Part shown: positions 25,294-32,222 of the stretch, one piece after another
How positions within the stretch are numbered: position 1 is the first letter of the stretch
How the letters are laid out: every line of letters begins with the position of its first letter
Assembly (NCBI GenBank): GCA_938040725.1
Contig: CALHZX010000050.1
Location: 1-32,222, forward strand
Origin: an uncultured Actinomyces sp.
GTDB lineage: Bacteria; Actinomycetota; Actinomycetes; Actinomycetales; Actinomycetaceae
Length of the DNA stretch: 32,222 nt
Direction: 5' to 3'
The notes under the pieces: model-generated
What the model was told of the DNA's origin: nothing
The model's database searches: none
The model's input: the letters and a program-made list of their open reading frames with translations, nothing else
Program-made: the position numbers and the translations under genes

Positions 25294-25349
25294 CCTGGTC
25301 CCGGGGGAACACCGCTGATGATGAGCGGTGCCATTAGACCCTGACCAGG
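25294..25349. other. Nested inverted repeats in the gap after the ABC operon
   Basis: CCTGGTC (25294-25300) pairs with GACCAGG (25343-25349) around an inner hairpin CACCGCT/AGCGGTG (25310-25316 and 25324-25330). The role is unknown. Apart from this and the terminator, the gap 25214-25468 holds only a short AT-rich stretch with possible promoter-like hexamers before the pseudogene. Confidence 0.45.
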
Positions 25350-25468
25350 CGTTCGTTACATCGGGGTGCGCTGGATTCACGAAAAACTCGGCATCGCTGG
25401 TAGATAAGAACGTGTTTACTCGGTAATGTAATGCTCATAACCTGACCGTCGATAAAGAGGAATCTTCC

Positions 25469-25840
25469 ATGCGTATCCCGTCGATGTCGCGTTCTCTCGT
25501 GGTAGCGGCTGCCCTTGGTGCCGCTGCTCTTCCCATGCTCCTGCCTTCGCCCACGTATGCTGCTGACGCCGCGGGACCGGCGACCTGCTACCTCGCCGAT
25601 GAAAACGGCACCAACATCGAACCCCGCCAGGAGTAAACTCCGCGCGAAGGGGCCGGTGGGCTCCCCATGCTTCCCAGTCCCGTTGTTGCCGGGCAGTATA
25701 CGCTGGAAGTGAGCGCTCCCGCAATGAACTTCGATCCGGATCAGCCTGACACGCACTTCGCATGCCAGGTCTACTACGCGCCCCTTGGCAGTGTGCGTCT
25801 CGTTGATGCCGATGGCACCGTTAACCCGAGATGTGGGTAG
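25469..25840 (+). pseudogene. Decayed secreted/surface protein gene with an in-frame stop
   Basis: ATG 25469, preceded by AAAGAGGAA, opens a clear Sec signal peptide: MRIPSMSRSLVVAAALGAAA, a hydrophobic core, then a likely cleavage site after PTYA. The frame continues to TAA at 25634-25636 (55 codons). The same frame then stays open for another 67 codons with protein-like composition (GQYTLEVSAPAMNFDPDQPD, HFACQVYYAPLGSVRLVDAD) up to TAG 25838. So one frame of 124 codon positions is broken by a single nonsense codon. The end (VNPRCG) looks abrupt, as if the rest of a longer surface protein were deleted. Alternatives are a 55-residue secreted peptide or stop readthrough. The family is not recognised with confidence. 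Confidence 0.6.
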
Positions 25841-25866
25841 GGTAGTGGCACTGTAGATGCGAAAAA

Positions 25867-25888
25867 CCGGCGGCCCGAAGGCCACCGG
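25867..25888 (-). terminator. Terminator of the tRNA-Lys pair
   Basis: On the minus strand CCGGTGGCC-TTCG-GGCCGCCGG (one mismatch, stable TTCG loop) is followed by TTTTT. It begins 7 bp after the 3' end of the second transcribed tRNA-Lys. Confidence 0.9.
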
Positions 25889-25895
25889 CTATCTG

Positions 25896-25968
<73 letters not shown>

Positions 25969-26002
25969 GGGATACTTTCGCCAACCGGAGCCGGGAAAGC
26001 TG

Positions 26003-26075
<73 letters not shown>

Positions 26076-26098
26076 GGGGGTTTTGCAACCGAGAGATA

Positions 26099-26127
26099 AA
26101 TATACAGGCGTAGCATGCTGCGCGCAA
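26099..26127 (-). promoter_or_regulatory. Promoter of the tRNA-Lys pair
   Basis: On the minus strand TTGCGC (26122-26127) and TATATT (26099-26104) are separated by exactly 17 bases. The -10 is 23 bases from the tRNA 5' end, giving a leader of about 16 bases. Confidence 0.7.
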
Positions 26128-26236
26128 GTTATCCAGGGGTGTCGTGGCCTATGTCGCACGCGCGGCGTGAATCTGGTGGACTGACGTTAACGAGTCTTGC
26201 GCGGGGGCAGACAGTGAGCGGGCAGATTCGGACACT

Positions 26237-26242
26237 TACAAT
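26237..26242 (+). promoter_or_regulatory. Candidate -10 element of the DtxR-family gene
   Basis: TACAAT lies 26 bases before the ATG at 26269, with a ribosome-binding AAAGGGGA in between. The region at -35 (GTGAGC) matches poorly. The rest of 26105-26236 shows no feature I can name. Confidence 0.4.
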
Positions 26243-26268
26243 GGGATCCCGGATGAAAGGGGAACGCC

Positions 26269-26937
26269 ATGTCGGACGCGTCGAGCGCATATTCCACTGT
26301 CGTGGAGGACATCCTCAAGCTTGTGTGGAGCGCTGAGGAAGCCGGTCGCGACGGCGTCAAGCCCAAGGACGTCTCCGAACACATGGGAGTCGTTCCTTCG
26401 ACCGCGACTGAGAACGTCCAGCGCCTCGCCCGCCAAGGCCTCGTGACGCACGAACGCTACGGGAGGGTGCGTCTGACCCCGCAGGGGCGGACGATTGCTC
26501 TGGGGATGGTACGCCGCCACCGCCTGCTCGAAACCTACCTGCATGAGGCGCTTGGGTTCTCCTGGGATGAAGTGCACGAAGAGGCGGAAATCCTCGAACA
26601 CGCGGTCTCAGATCGGCTTCTCGACCGCCTTGACCGCGTGCTGGGCTACCCGACCCGTGATCCCCACGGGGATCCGATCCCGCGTGCCGATGGATCCAGT
26701 GATGGCCTCGCTGGTAGCCCTCTCGATGAACTCGACGCTGCGGCCGGGGGAATCGTCGACCGGCTGCCCGACCGCGACCCCGAGGCACTTCGCGCCTGGG
26801 AGGAGATCGGCCTCGTCCCGGGCGCTCGGATCGCTGTCGTCGCCACCGGAGCCGACGGAGTGACGGTCCTCCTTGACGATGGGCAGATGCTTGTCCTGGA
26901 TCCCGCCCAGGCCTCGGGTATTATCGTCCGGGACTGA
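26269..26937 (+). CDS. DtxR/MntR-family metal-dependent repressor
   Basis: The 222-residue regulator has an N-terminal winged helix (about 5-75, recognition region VVPSTATENVQRLARQGLV), a dimerisation/metal-binding domain (about 76-145, with RRHRLLETYLHEALG and HEEAEILEHAVSDRLLDRLD) and a C-terminal SH3/FeoA-like domain (about 178-222). By alignment from memory, H84, E88, H103, E110 and H111 match DtxR H79, E83, H98, E105 and H106, while E107 replaces C102 of DtxR and D14 matches MntR D8. A Glu at this site is the MntR pattern, so manganese rather than iron sensing is suggested. AAAGGGGA precedes the ATG. No metal transporter gene is adjacent, so targets are elsewhere. Confidence 0.93.
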   Translation: MSDASSAYSTVVEDILKLVWSAEEAGRDGVKPKDVSEHMGVVPSTATENVQRLARQGLVTHERYGRVRLTPQGRTIALGMVRRHRLLETYLHEALGFSWDEVHEEAEILEHAVSDRLLDRLDRVLGYPTRDPHGDPIPRADGSSDGLAGSPLDELDAAAGGIVDRLPDRDPEALRAWEEIGLVPGARIAVVATGADGVTVLLDDGQMLVLDPAQASGIIVRD

Positions 26938-26994
26938 AGAGTGAGGGCGAACCTGTAGTAGCGGGATCGTTTGCTCCTGACGCATCCATAAGTG

Positions 26995-27059
26995 ACGAGG
27001 CCCGGAAACGACCCAGCCCACCTGACCGATGGGGCCGGGCGGGCTGGGAGCGCCCTCGT
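26995..27059. terminator. Hairpin between the convergent DtxR-family and HIT genes
   Basis: CCCAGCCC (27012-27019) pairs with GGGCTGGG (27041-27048), inside an outer pair ACGAGG (26995-27000) with CCTCGT (27054-27059). Its place between convergent genes suggests two-way termination. There is no T-run. Confidence 0.55.
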
Positions 27060-27088
27060 GGGGCGTGCAGATGGGGGAGCGAGGGTGC

Positions 27089-27535
27089 TCAGGCGAGCGC
27101 AGCGGATCCCATCGACGGGGGCACGTGCGCACCGTGGCCCGCCGACAGGAGAGCCTGACGTAGCGTTGTCATTGCGCTATCGAGCTCCTCATCGGTGGCG
27201 GGTTCGGCCTTCGAGAGCAGAACGTCGGACTCGTCGCGCAGAGGAATCACGTGCAGGTGCGTGTGGGGGACCTCGAAGCCGGCGATGACGAGGCCAGCGC
27301 GTGGCACATCAAAGGCCACCTTCTGGGCGAGGCCGATCGCGCGTGCCACCTTCATCAGGTGCGCGGCCACGTCGGAAGGGGCGTCGGTCCACGCCTCGTA
27401 GGAGGTGCGCGGGACGACGAGGACGTGCCCGGGGGAGGTGGGTTCGATCGTTGCGAAGGCGACGCACAGGTCGTCTGCCCACACGAAGCGGCCGGGCCAT
27501 ACCCCCGTGATGATGTTGTCGAAGACAGTGCTCAT
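27089..27535 (-). CDS. HIT family nucleotide hydrolase/transferase
   Basis: The 148-residue protein carries the histidine triad HTHLHVIP (91-98, with the middle His as nucleophile), preceded by the Hint-like SPGHVLVVPR motif (34-43) and the initial FDNIITG. Such proteins cleave nucleoside phosphoramidates or dinucleotides; the exact substrate is not evident. The C-terminal 20 residues are low complexity. No Shine-Dalgarno sequence precedes the ATG. TTACGA-17-GACAAT on the minus strand ends six bases before the start, so the mRNA is probably leaderless. It is divergent from leuS across 124 bp. Confidence 0.92.
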   Translation of the reverse strand: MSTVFDNIITGVWPGRFVWADDLCVAFATIEPTSPGHVLVVPRTSYEAWTDAPSDVAAHLMKVARAIGLAQKVAFDVPRAGLVIAGFEVPHTHLHVIPLRDESDVLLSKAEPATDEELDSAMTTLRQALLSAGHGAHVPPSMGSAALA

Positions 27536-27541
27536 GCGACT

Positions 27542-27570
27542 ATTGTCACCTATTTGCGTCCGTTTCGTAA
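27542..27570 (-). promoter_or_regulatory. Candidate leaderless promoter of the HIT gene
   Basis: On the minus strand -35 TTACGA (27565-27570) and -10 GACAAT (27542-27547) have a 17-base spacer. The -10 ends six bases before the ATG, placing the transcription start at the A of the start codon. Confidence 0.5.
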
Positions 27571-27659
27571 GGTCATCGCATCCGGCGGGGCGCGCGGGCG
27601 TGAACTACCCTGGTGGGGAGTATTGTTACGCGACCCATCGTTAAGCGAGGAACGCACAG

Positions 27660-30590
27660 ATGAGCGAAAATCCGCAGAGTGCCCCGGCCCAGCGCTACAC
27701 CGCTGAGCTCGCAGGCCAGATCGAGACGAAGTGGCAGGACCGCTGGGAGGAGCTGGGCACGTTCTACGCGGACAACCCCGCGGGCGACCTGGCTGGCCCG
27801 CTGGCGTCCCGCAAGCCCTACTTCATCCTCGACATGTTCCCCTACCCCTCAGGTAAGGGCCTGCACGTGGGTCACCCGCTCGGATACATCGCGACCGATA
27901 CGCTTGCGCGCTACCGTCGCATGAAGGGCGACAACGTCCTGTACACGATGGGCTACGATGCCTTCGGTCTGCCGGCCGAGCAGTACGCCGTCCAGACCGG
28001 CCAGCACCCGGCGATCACCACGAATCAAAACATCGCGAACATGCGCCGTCAGCTGCGCCGCATGGGCCTGTCCCACGACTCGCGCCGCTCCTTCGCCACG
28101 ACCGACATCGAGTACGTGCATTGGACGCAGTGGATCTTCCTGCAGGTCTTCAACTCGTGGTTTGATCCCGAGGCCACGGCTCCCGACGGCTCCCTGGGCG
28201 CTGCCCGCCCGATCAGTGAGCTGGTCGCCAAGCTTGAGTCCGGCGAGATCCGCCCTGAGGACGGCTCCGACTACGACTCCCTGGACCGCGCCGCCCAGGC
28301 GAAGGTCGTTGATTCCTACCGCCTTGCCTACGTCTCCGAGGCCCCCGTCAACTGGTGCCCCGGCCTGGGTACTGTTCTGGCCAACGAAGAGGTCACCGCT
28401 GACGGACGTTCCGAGCGCGGCAACTACCCGGTCTTCAAGCGCAACCTGCGTCAGTGGATGATGCGTATTACCGCCTACGGTAAGCGCCTCGCCGACGACC
28501 TCGACACGATCAACTGGCCCGAGAAGGTGCGCACGATGCAGCGCAATTGGATCGGCCGTTCCGAGGGTGCGACCGTCCGCTTCGACGTGCCCGGCGCGCG
28601 CGAGGTCGGCGCTTCCCTCGACTCCCTGGACGTCTACACGACGCGCCCCGACACGCTGTTCGGCGCGACCTTCATGGTCGTGGCCCCCGAGCACCCGATG
28701 CTCGGCGGAACCGTCGGTGGCGACGCCGGCGACGAGGCTGCCCTCACTCTGCCCGCCTCCTGGCCCGAGGGCACGAAGGACGCGTGGACGGGCGGAGCCG
28801 CCTCCCCCGCGGCGGCCGTGAGCGCCTACCGCGCCCAGGCCGCAGCCAAGTCTGAGGCCGAGCGCGCCGACGAAGAGCGTACCAAGACCGGCGTGTTCAC
28901 CGGCCTGTTCGGCATCGATCCGGTCAACGGCCGCCCCGTTCCGATCTTCGTTGCCGACTACGTCCTGTGGGGCTACGGCACCGGCGCCATCATGGCGGTG
29001 CCCGCCCACGACGACCGCGACTGGGCGTTCGCCCGTGCCTACGACCTCGACATCGTGCGCACGATTGGCCCGGCGGGAGACCCCTACGGCCCCGACCTCG
29101 AGGCCGGCGCGTACACAGGTGACGGCGTGGCCGTCGACTCCGCGAACGATGAGATCGACCTCAACGGCCTCGCCAAGGACGAGGCGAAGGCCGCCATGAT
29201 CGAGTGGCTGGTCGCCAAGGGCCTGGGCCACGGCACCGTTACCTACCGCCTGCGCGACTGGCTGTTCAGCCGCCAGCGCTACTGGGGCGAGCCCTTCCCG
29301 ATCATGTGGGACGAGGACGGCGTCGCGCACGCCCTGCCCGAGGACATGCTCCCCGTCGAGCTGCCCGAGGTGAGCGACTACAGCCCGCGCACCTTCGATC
29401 CGGACGACGCCGATTCTTCCCCCGAGGCTCCGCTGGGTCGCGCCGAGGAATGGGTGAACGTCACCCTCGACCTGGGCGACGGCCCCAAGCGCTACCGCCG
29501 CGAGACCAACACGATGCCGCAGTGGGCGGGCTCGTGCTGGTACGAGATGCGCTACACCGACCCGACGAACTCCGACCGCTTCGCCGCCGAGGAGAACCTG
29601 GCCTACTGGATGGGACCGCGCGAGGGTAAGGTCAGCGGCGGCACCGACATGTACGTCGGCGGCGTCGAGCACGCTGTTCTGCACCTGCTCTACTCGCGCT
29701 TCTGGCAGAAGGTCCTCTTCGACCTGGGACACGTGCCGGACTCCGAGCCCTATCACACGCTCTTCAACCAGGGCTACGTGCAGGCCTACGCCTACACGGA
29801 CTCGCGCGGCCAGTATGTGCCCGCCGACGAGGTTGAGGGCGACGAGACCAGCGGCTTCACCTACAAGGGCGAGCCCGTGGGCCGCGAGTACGGCAAGATG
29901 GGCAAGTCCCTGAAGAACATCGTCACTCCCGACGAAATGTACGACGCCTACGGCGCCGACGTCTTCCGCGTGTACGAGATGAGCATGGGTCCCCTCGACC
30001 TCTCGCGTCCGTGGGAGACCCGCGCGGTCGTTGGCTCCCAGCGATTCCTGCAGCGCCTGTGGCGTAACGCCGTTGACGAGGAGACTGGCGAGGTAACCGT
30101 GTCCGAGGCGCCCTCGGACGACAAGACGCGTCGCCTCGTCGCACGCACGATCGCCGAGGTCACCGAAGAGTACGAGAACCTGCGCATCAACACCGCGATC
30201 TCCAAGCTCATCGTCCTCAACAACCACCTGACCAGCCTGGACGCTGTCCCGCGCGATGCGATCGAGCCCCTGATTCTCATGCTCGCCCCGGTCGCCCCGC
30301 ACCTGTGCGAGGAACTGTGGAGCCGCCTGGGCCACGAGGCTTCGCTGGCTCGCGAGCCTTTCCCGGTCGTCGAGGACGCGTCTCTGCTGGTCGAGGACAC
30401 AGTCACGGCCGTCGTCCAGGTCAACGGCAAGGTGAAAGCCCGCATCGAGGTCGCCCCCTCCATCTCAGAGGAAGACCTCATCGCGGCCGCCCTGGCCGAG
30501 GCCCCGATCATCAAGGCCCTCGGCGGGGCAGATCCCCTTAAGGTGATCGCCCGCGCACCGAAGCTGGTCAACGTCGTCGTCAAGAAGTGA
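27660..30590 (+). CDS. leuS: Leucyl-tRNA synthetase
   Basis: LeuRS charges leucine tRNAs. The 976-residue class Ia enzyme has MFPYPSGKGLHVGHPLGY, with the HIGH-type motif HVGH at 69-72. The large editing insertion includes the TTRPDTLFGATFMV block. DWLFSRQRYWGEP is the conserved region after the editing domain, and the KMSKS-type motif reads KMGKS (746-750). The C terminus has the tRNA-binding VQVNGKVKARI segment. The length is above the E. coli enzyme (860), because of insertions such as the Ala/Glu-rich segment after the LPASWPEGTKDAW region (about 360-410). GCGAGGAA precedes ATG 27660. It is followed closely by the Nei-like gene. Confidence 0.97.
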   Translation: MSENPQSAPAQRYTAELAGQIETKWQDRWEELGTFYADNPAGDLAGPLASRKPYFILDMFPYPSGKGLHVGHPLGYIATDTLARYRRMKGDNVLYTMGYDAFGLPAEQYAVQTGQHPAITTNQNIANMRRQLRRMGLSHDSRRSFATTDIEYVHWTQWIFLQVFNSWFDPEATAPDGSLGAARPISELVAKLESGEIRPEDGSDYDSLDRAAQAKVVDSYRLAYVSEAPVNWCPGLGTVLANEEVTADGRSERGNYPVFKRNLRQWMMRITAYGKRLADDLDTINWPEKVRTMQRNWIGRSEGATVRFDVPGAREVGASLDSLDVYTTRPDTLFGATFMVVAPEHPMLGGTVGGDAGDEAALTLPASWPEGTKDAWTGGAASPAAAVSAYRAQAAAKSEAERADEERTKTGVFTGLFGIDPVNGRPVPIFVADYVLWGYGTGAIMAVPAHDDRDWAFARAYDLDIVRTIGPAGDPYGPDLEAGAYTGDGVAVDSANDEIDLNGLAKDEAKAAMIEWLVAKGLGHGTVTYRLRDWLFSRQRYWGEPFPIMWDEDGVAHALPEDMLPVELPEVSDYSPRTFDPDDADSSPEAPLGRAEEWVNVTLDLGDGPKRYRRETNTMPQWAGSCWYEMRYTDPTNSDRFAAEENLAYWMGPREGKVSGGTDMYVGGVEHAVLHLLYSRFWQKVLFDLGHVPDSEPYHTLFNQGYVQAYAYTDSRGQYVPADEVEGDETSGFTYKGEPVGREYGKMGKSLKNIVTPDEMYDAYGADVFRVYEMSMGPLDLSRPWETRAVVGSQRFLQRLWRNAVDEETGEVTVSEAPSDDKTRRLVARTIAEVTEEYENLRINTAISKLIVLNNHLTSLDAVPRDAIEPLILMLAPVAPHLCEELWSRLGHEASLAREPFPVVEDASLLVEDTVTAVVQVNGKVKARIEVAPSISEEDLIAAALAEAPIIKALGGADPLKVIARAPKLVNVVVKK

Positions 30591-30596
30591 GGTCGC

Positions 30597-31634
30597 ATGC
30601 CTGAAGGCGATGCAGTCCGTCGCCTAGCCGGTACCCTCGACGAGCTTTTCGTCGGGGGTATCGTCTCGGCCTCGTCCCCGCAGGGGCGCTTTGCCTCCTC
30701 CGCGGCCCTCCTCGATGGGTGGGTCATGCAGCGGGTGCGCGTGCACGGCAAGCACATGTTCATTGGGTTCGTCCCGCCCATCGAAGGCGAGACGTACGAG
30801 ACCGGCGTGTCCCTCCTCGAGGGCGCCGCGGCTGGCAGTGGGGAACCAATCCTCGGCGAGGATGCCCCCTGGCCGGACCGATGGGTGCATATCCACCTGG
30901 GCTTGTATGGCTGGTGGCGCTTCAACGGCGATGAGACCGTCGTCGACGAGGGTCACGGCGTTGCTCACCGCATCCCCAACGTCGAGAAGGGGGAGTGGAA
31001 TGGCCACTCTGAGACTCGCTGGGGCGAGGGCTTCGGCGAGGCCAAGATGGGGGAATGGGAGCCGCCGGAGCCGGTCGGCGCCGTGCGCCTACGCGTGTAT
31101 AACGACCACGCGGTCGCCGACCTGATCGGACCGAACCGCTGCGATCTCATCACGGATGAGGAACGCGTCAAGGCGGAGTCGAAGCTGGGCCCGGATCCCC
31201 TGGATGCCGGGGCGCGCTCGGACGCCGAGGCCATGGAACGTTTCGCTCAGGTCGCCCACTCCAAGAAGCGCGCGATCGGCGAGATCGTCATGGACCAGTC
31301 GATCATCGCGGGCGTGGGCAACATCTACCGCGCCGATGCTCTCTTCCTTGCGGGCATTTCTCCGCACCGTAAGGGTTCCAACATTTCGATCAAGCGCCTG
31401 CGCGAGCTCTGGGTCCTCATCTGTGACCTCATGAACCGCGGCCTGGCCGCCGGACGCCTGGATACGATGGATCCCGAGGAGGCCCCCAATCCGCCCATCG
31501 AGGGGGACGAGGAGGCCTCACGCTGGTACGTGTATCACCGTACGGACCGGCCGTGCCTGCGTTGCGGGACGCCGATCCGCGAGGCGCTCATGCAGAACCG
31601 ACGCCTGTTCTGGTGCCCGTCCTGCCAGCGCTGA
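30597..31634 (+). CDS. Fpg/Nei family DNA glycosylase (endonuclease VIII-like)
   Basis: This base-excision repair glycosylase/AP lyase begins MPEGDAVRR, where P2 is the nucleophile and E3 is catalytic after Met removal; PEGD is typical of Nei rather than Fpg (PELP). K52 (VHGKHMF) is the conserved beta-hairpin lysine. The H2TH region IVMDQSIIAGVGNIYRADAL follows, and a C-terminal zinc finger has C320, C323, C340 and C343. The 345 residues exceed the usual 270 or so; the extra length is mainly in 60-85 and 105-165 (acidic GETYETGVSLLEGAAAG, and EKGEWNGHSETRWGEGFGEAK). The ATG is six bases after the leuS stop, so it is co-transcribed with leuS. Confidence 0.93.
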   Translation: MPEGDAVRRLAGTLDELFVGGIVSASSPQGRFASSAALLDGWVMQRVRVHGKHMFIGFVPPIEGETYETGVSLLEGAAAGSGEPILGEDAPWPDRWVHIHLGLYGWWRFNGDETVVDEGHGVAHRIPNVEKGEWNGHSETRWGEGFGEAKMGEWEPPEPVGAVRLRVYNDHAVADLIGPNRCDLITDEERVKAESKLGPDPLDAGARSDAEAMERFAQVAHSKKRAIGEIVMDQSIIAGVGNIYRADALFLAGISPHRKGSNISIKRLRELWVLICDLMNRGLAAGRLDTMDPEEAPNPPIEGDEEASRWYVYHRTDRPCLRCGTPIREALMQNRRLFWCPSCQR

Positions 31635-31641
31635 GCGCGCG

Positions 31642-31691
31642 AAAGGGCGTCAGGGGAGTGCGGGCCGTCGGGCTCGCACTCCTCGCCCTTT
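31642..31691. terminator. Bidirectional terminator between the convergent Nei and GNAT genes
   Basis: Outer arms AAAGGGCG (31642-31649) and CGCCCTTT (31684-31691) enclose inner arms GGAGTGCG (31655-31662) and CGCACTCC (31675-31682). The A-rich and T-rich ends suit termination in both directions. Confidence 0.8.
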
Positions 31692-31692
31692 G

Positions 31693-32184
31693 TCAGGCGA
31701 TCTCTTCGAATCCGAGGACCGAGTAAAGTTCGCGGGCTCCGCCGTGACGCCTGTCGAGGCGCAGGGTGAGAGAGTCGAATCCCCACTGCGAGCAGCGCGT
31801 GGCGACCTCGGAGACGAGGGCTGTCGCGATGCCGCGTCTGCGATAGTCGGGGGCGACGATCAGGTCAACCACGAAAGGACCGTCGGGAGCATCATCCCAG
31901 GGGGATTCACGCACGACGAGGATTGCCCCGACGAGCGTCCCCCCGTCCCATGCGCCGATGAACGAGTCTTCCGTGGTCGCCCCGAATGCGCCCTCGAATG
32001 TCAGGCGTAGTTCCTCGGAGGTTTCCATGAGCGCCTCAGGCGTGACGTCGTCGTCGTACGCCTCGAGGGTGAGCACCGCGAGCGCGGGGATGTCGAATGT
32101 CGTGAGCGTGGCGATCTCAATACCCTGGGGGCGATTCGCCGCTGACAACGCGTCCAGTGGGGCATGCAGAGTTCGAGCTTCCAT
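31693..32184 (-). CDS. GNAT family N-acetyltransferase
   Basis: The 163-residue protein has the acetyl-CoA-binding motif A VDLIVAPDYRRRGIATALV (106-124, with RRRGIA forming the pyrophosphate loop) and the C-terminal motif B ARELYSVLGFEEIA. The substrate is unknown. An upstream in-frame GTG (32211) would add nine residues. However, the sequence there forms a promoter (GTGACA-17-TATAGT) whose -10 ends six bases before ATG 32184, so the shorter start and a leaderless mRNA are preferred. The gene is complete and convergent with the Nei-like gene. Confidence 0.9.
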   Translation of the reverse strand: MEARTLHAPLDALSAANRPQGIEIATLTTFDIPALAVLTLEAYDDDVTPEALMETSEELRLTFEGAFGATTEDSFIGAWDGGTLVGAILVVRESPWDDAPDGPFVVDLIVAPDYRRRGIATALVSEVATRCSQWGFDSLTLRLDRRHGGARELYSVLGFEEIA

Positions 32185-32190
32185 AAACCA

Positions 32191-32219
32191 ACTATAGGTG
32201 AGGGCGCTCACTTTGTCAC
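32191..32219 (-). promoter_or_regulatory. Leaderless promoter of the GNAT gene
   Basis: On the minus strand -35 GTGACA (32214-32219) and -10 TATAGT (32191-32196) have a 17-base spacer. The -10 is six bases from ATG 32184. This is the best promoter match of its kind in the window. Confidence 0.65.
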
Positions 32220-32222
32220 GGC

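Noticed and set aside
25334..25885. 183-codon minus-strand frame across the pseudogene region
   Set aside because: It overlaps the tRNA-Lys terminator and an obvious plus-strand signal-peptide frame, has no ribosome-binding site, and its translation shows no domain.
26115..26336. 73-codon frame before the DtxR-family gene
   Set aside because: It overlaps the regulator in another frame, has no ribosome-binding site, and covers the probable promoter region.

Overview
The window is a chromosomal segment of a high-GC Gram-positive bacterium. NucS (in place of MutS/MutL), DUF2550 next to the ATP synthase operon, GlgE, Nei-type glycosylases and frequent GTG starts all point to Actinobacteria. The protein sequences suggest the Actinomycetaceae (Actinomyces/Schaalia type), which is an inference made without a database search. 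Most of it is housekeeping DNA. I see no prophage, insertion sequence, CRISPR array or biosynthetic cluster.

Layout. Positions 1-2846 (+): the end of the F1Fo ATP synthase operon (atpD, atpC), a DUF2550 membrane protein, and the mismatch endonuclease nucS translationally coupled to an AlkZ/HTH_42-type putative DNA glycosylase. Positions 2873-8176 (+): nagA, a small zinc-binding protein, an overlapping pair encoding a two-TM membrane protein and a lipoprotein, a cysteine-free YbbN-type thioredoxin/TPR protein and a tiny membrane protein. A strong hairpin at 8225-8266 separates this from the minus-strand block 8281-16592. That block carries glycogen metabolism genes glgB, glgE and glgX, with trpS and a small membrane protein lying between glgE and glgX.

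Positions 16785-20861 (+): a compact unit of etfB, etfA, a cysteine desulfurase and mnmA (flavin electron transfer plus the sulfur relay for tRNA thiolation), followed by tRNA-Leu(UAG), the peroxiredoxin bcp, an unrecognised single-TM protein and a two-gene ABC exporter (22731-25213). Positions 25214-26268: a low-density zone with a terminator, a decayed secreted-protein gene carrying an in-frame stop, and two identical tandem tRNA-Lys(CUU) genes on the minus strand. Positions 26269-32184: a DtxR/MntR-type regulator, a HIT protein (-), leuS, a Nei/Fpg glycosylase and a GNAT acetyltransferase (-).

The most notable points are: (i) a recurring promoter arrangement with a -10-like hexamer exactly six bases before the start codon, suggesting leaderless mRNAs for several genes; (ii) the coupled nucS and AlkZ-like repair pair; (iii) a DtxR-family regulator with MntR-like metal ligands; (iv) the pseudogene beside the duplicated tRNA-Lys; and (v) two envelope-protein loci with no recognisable function.
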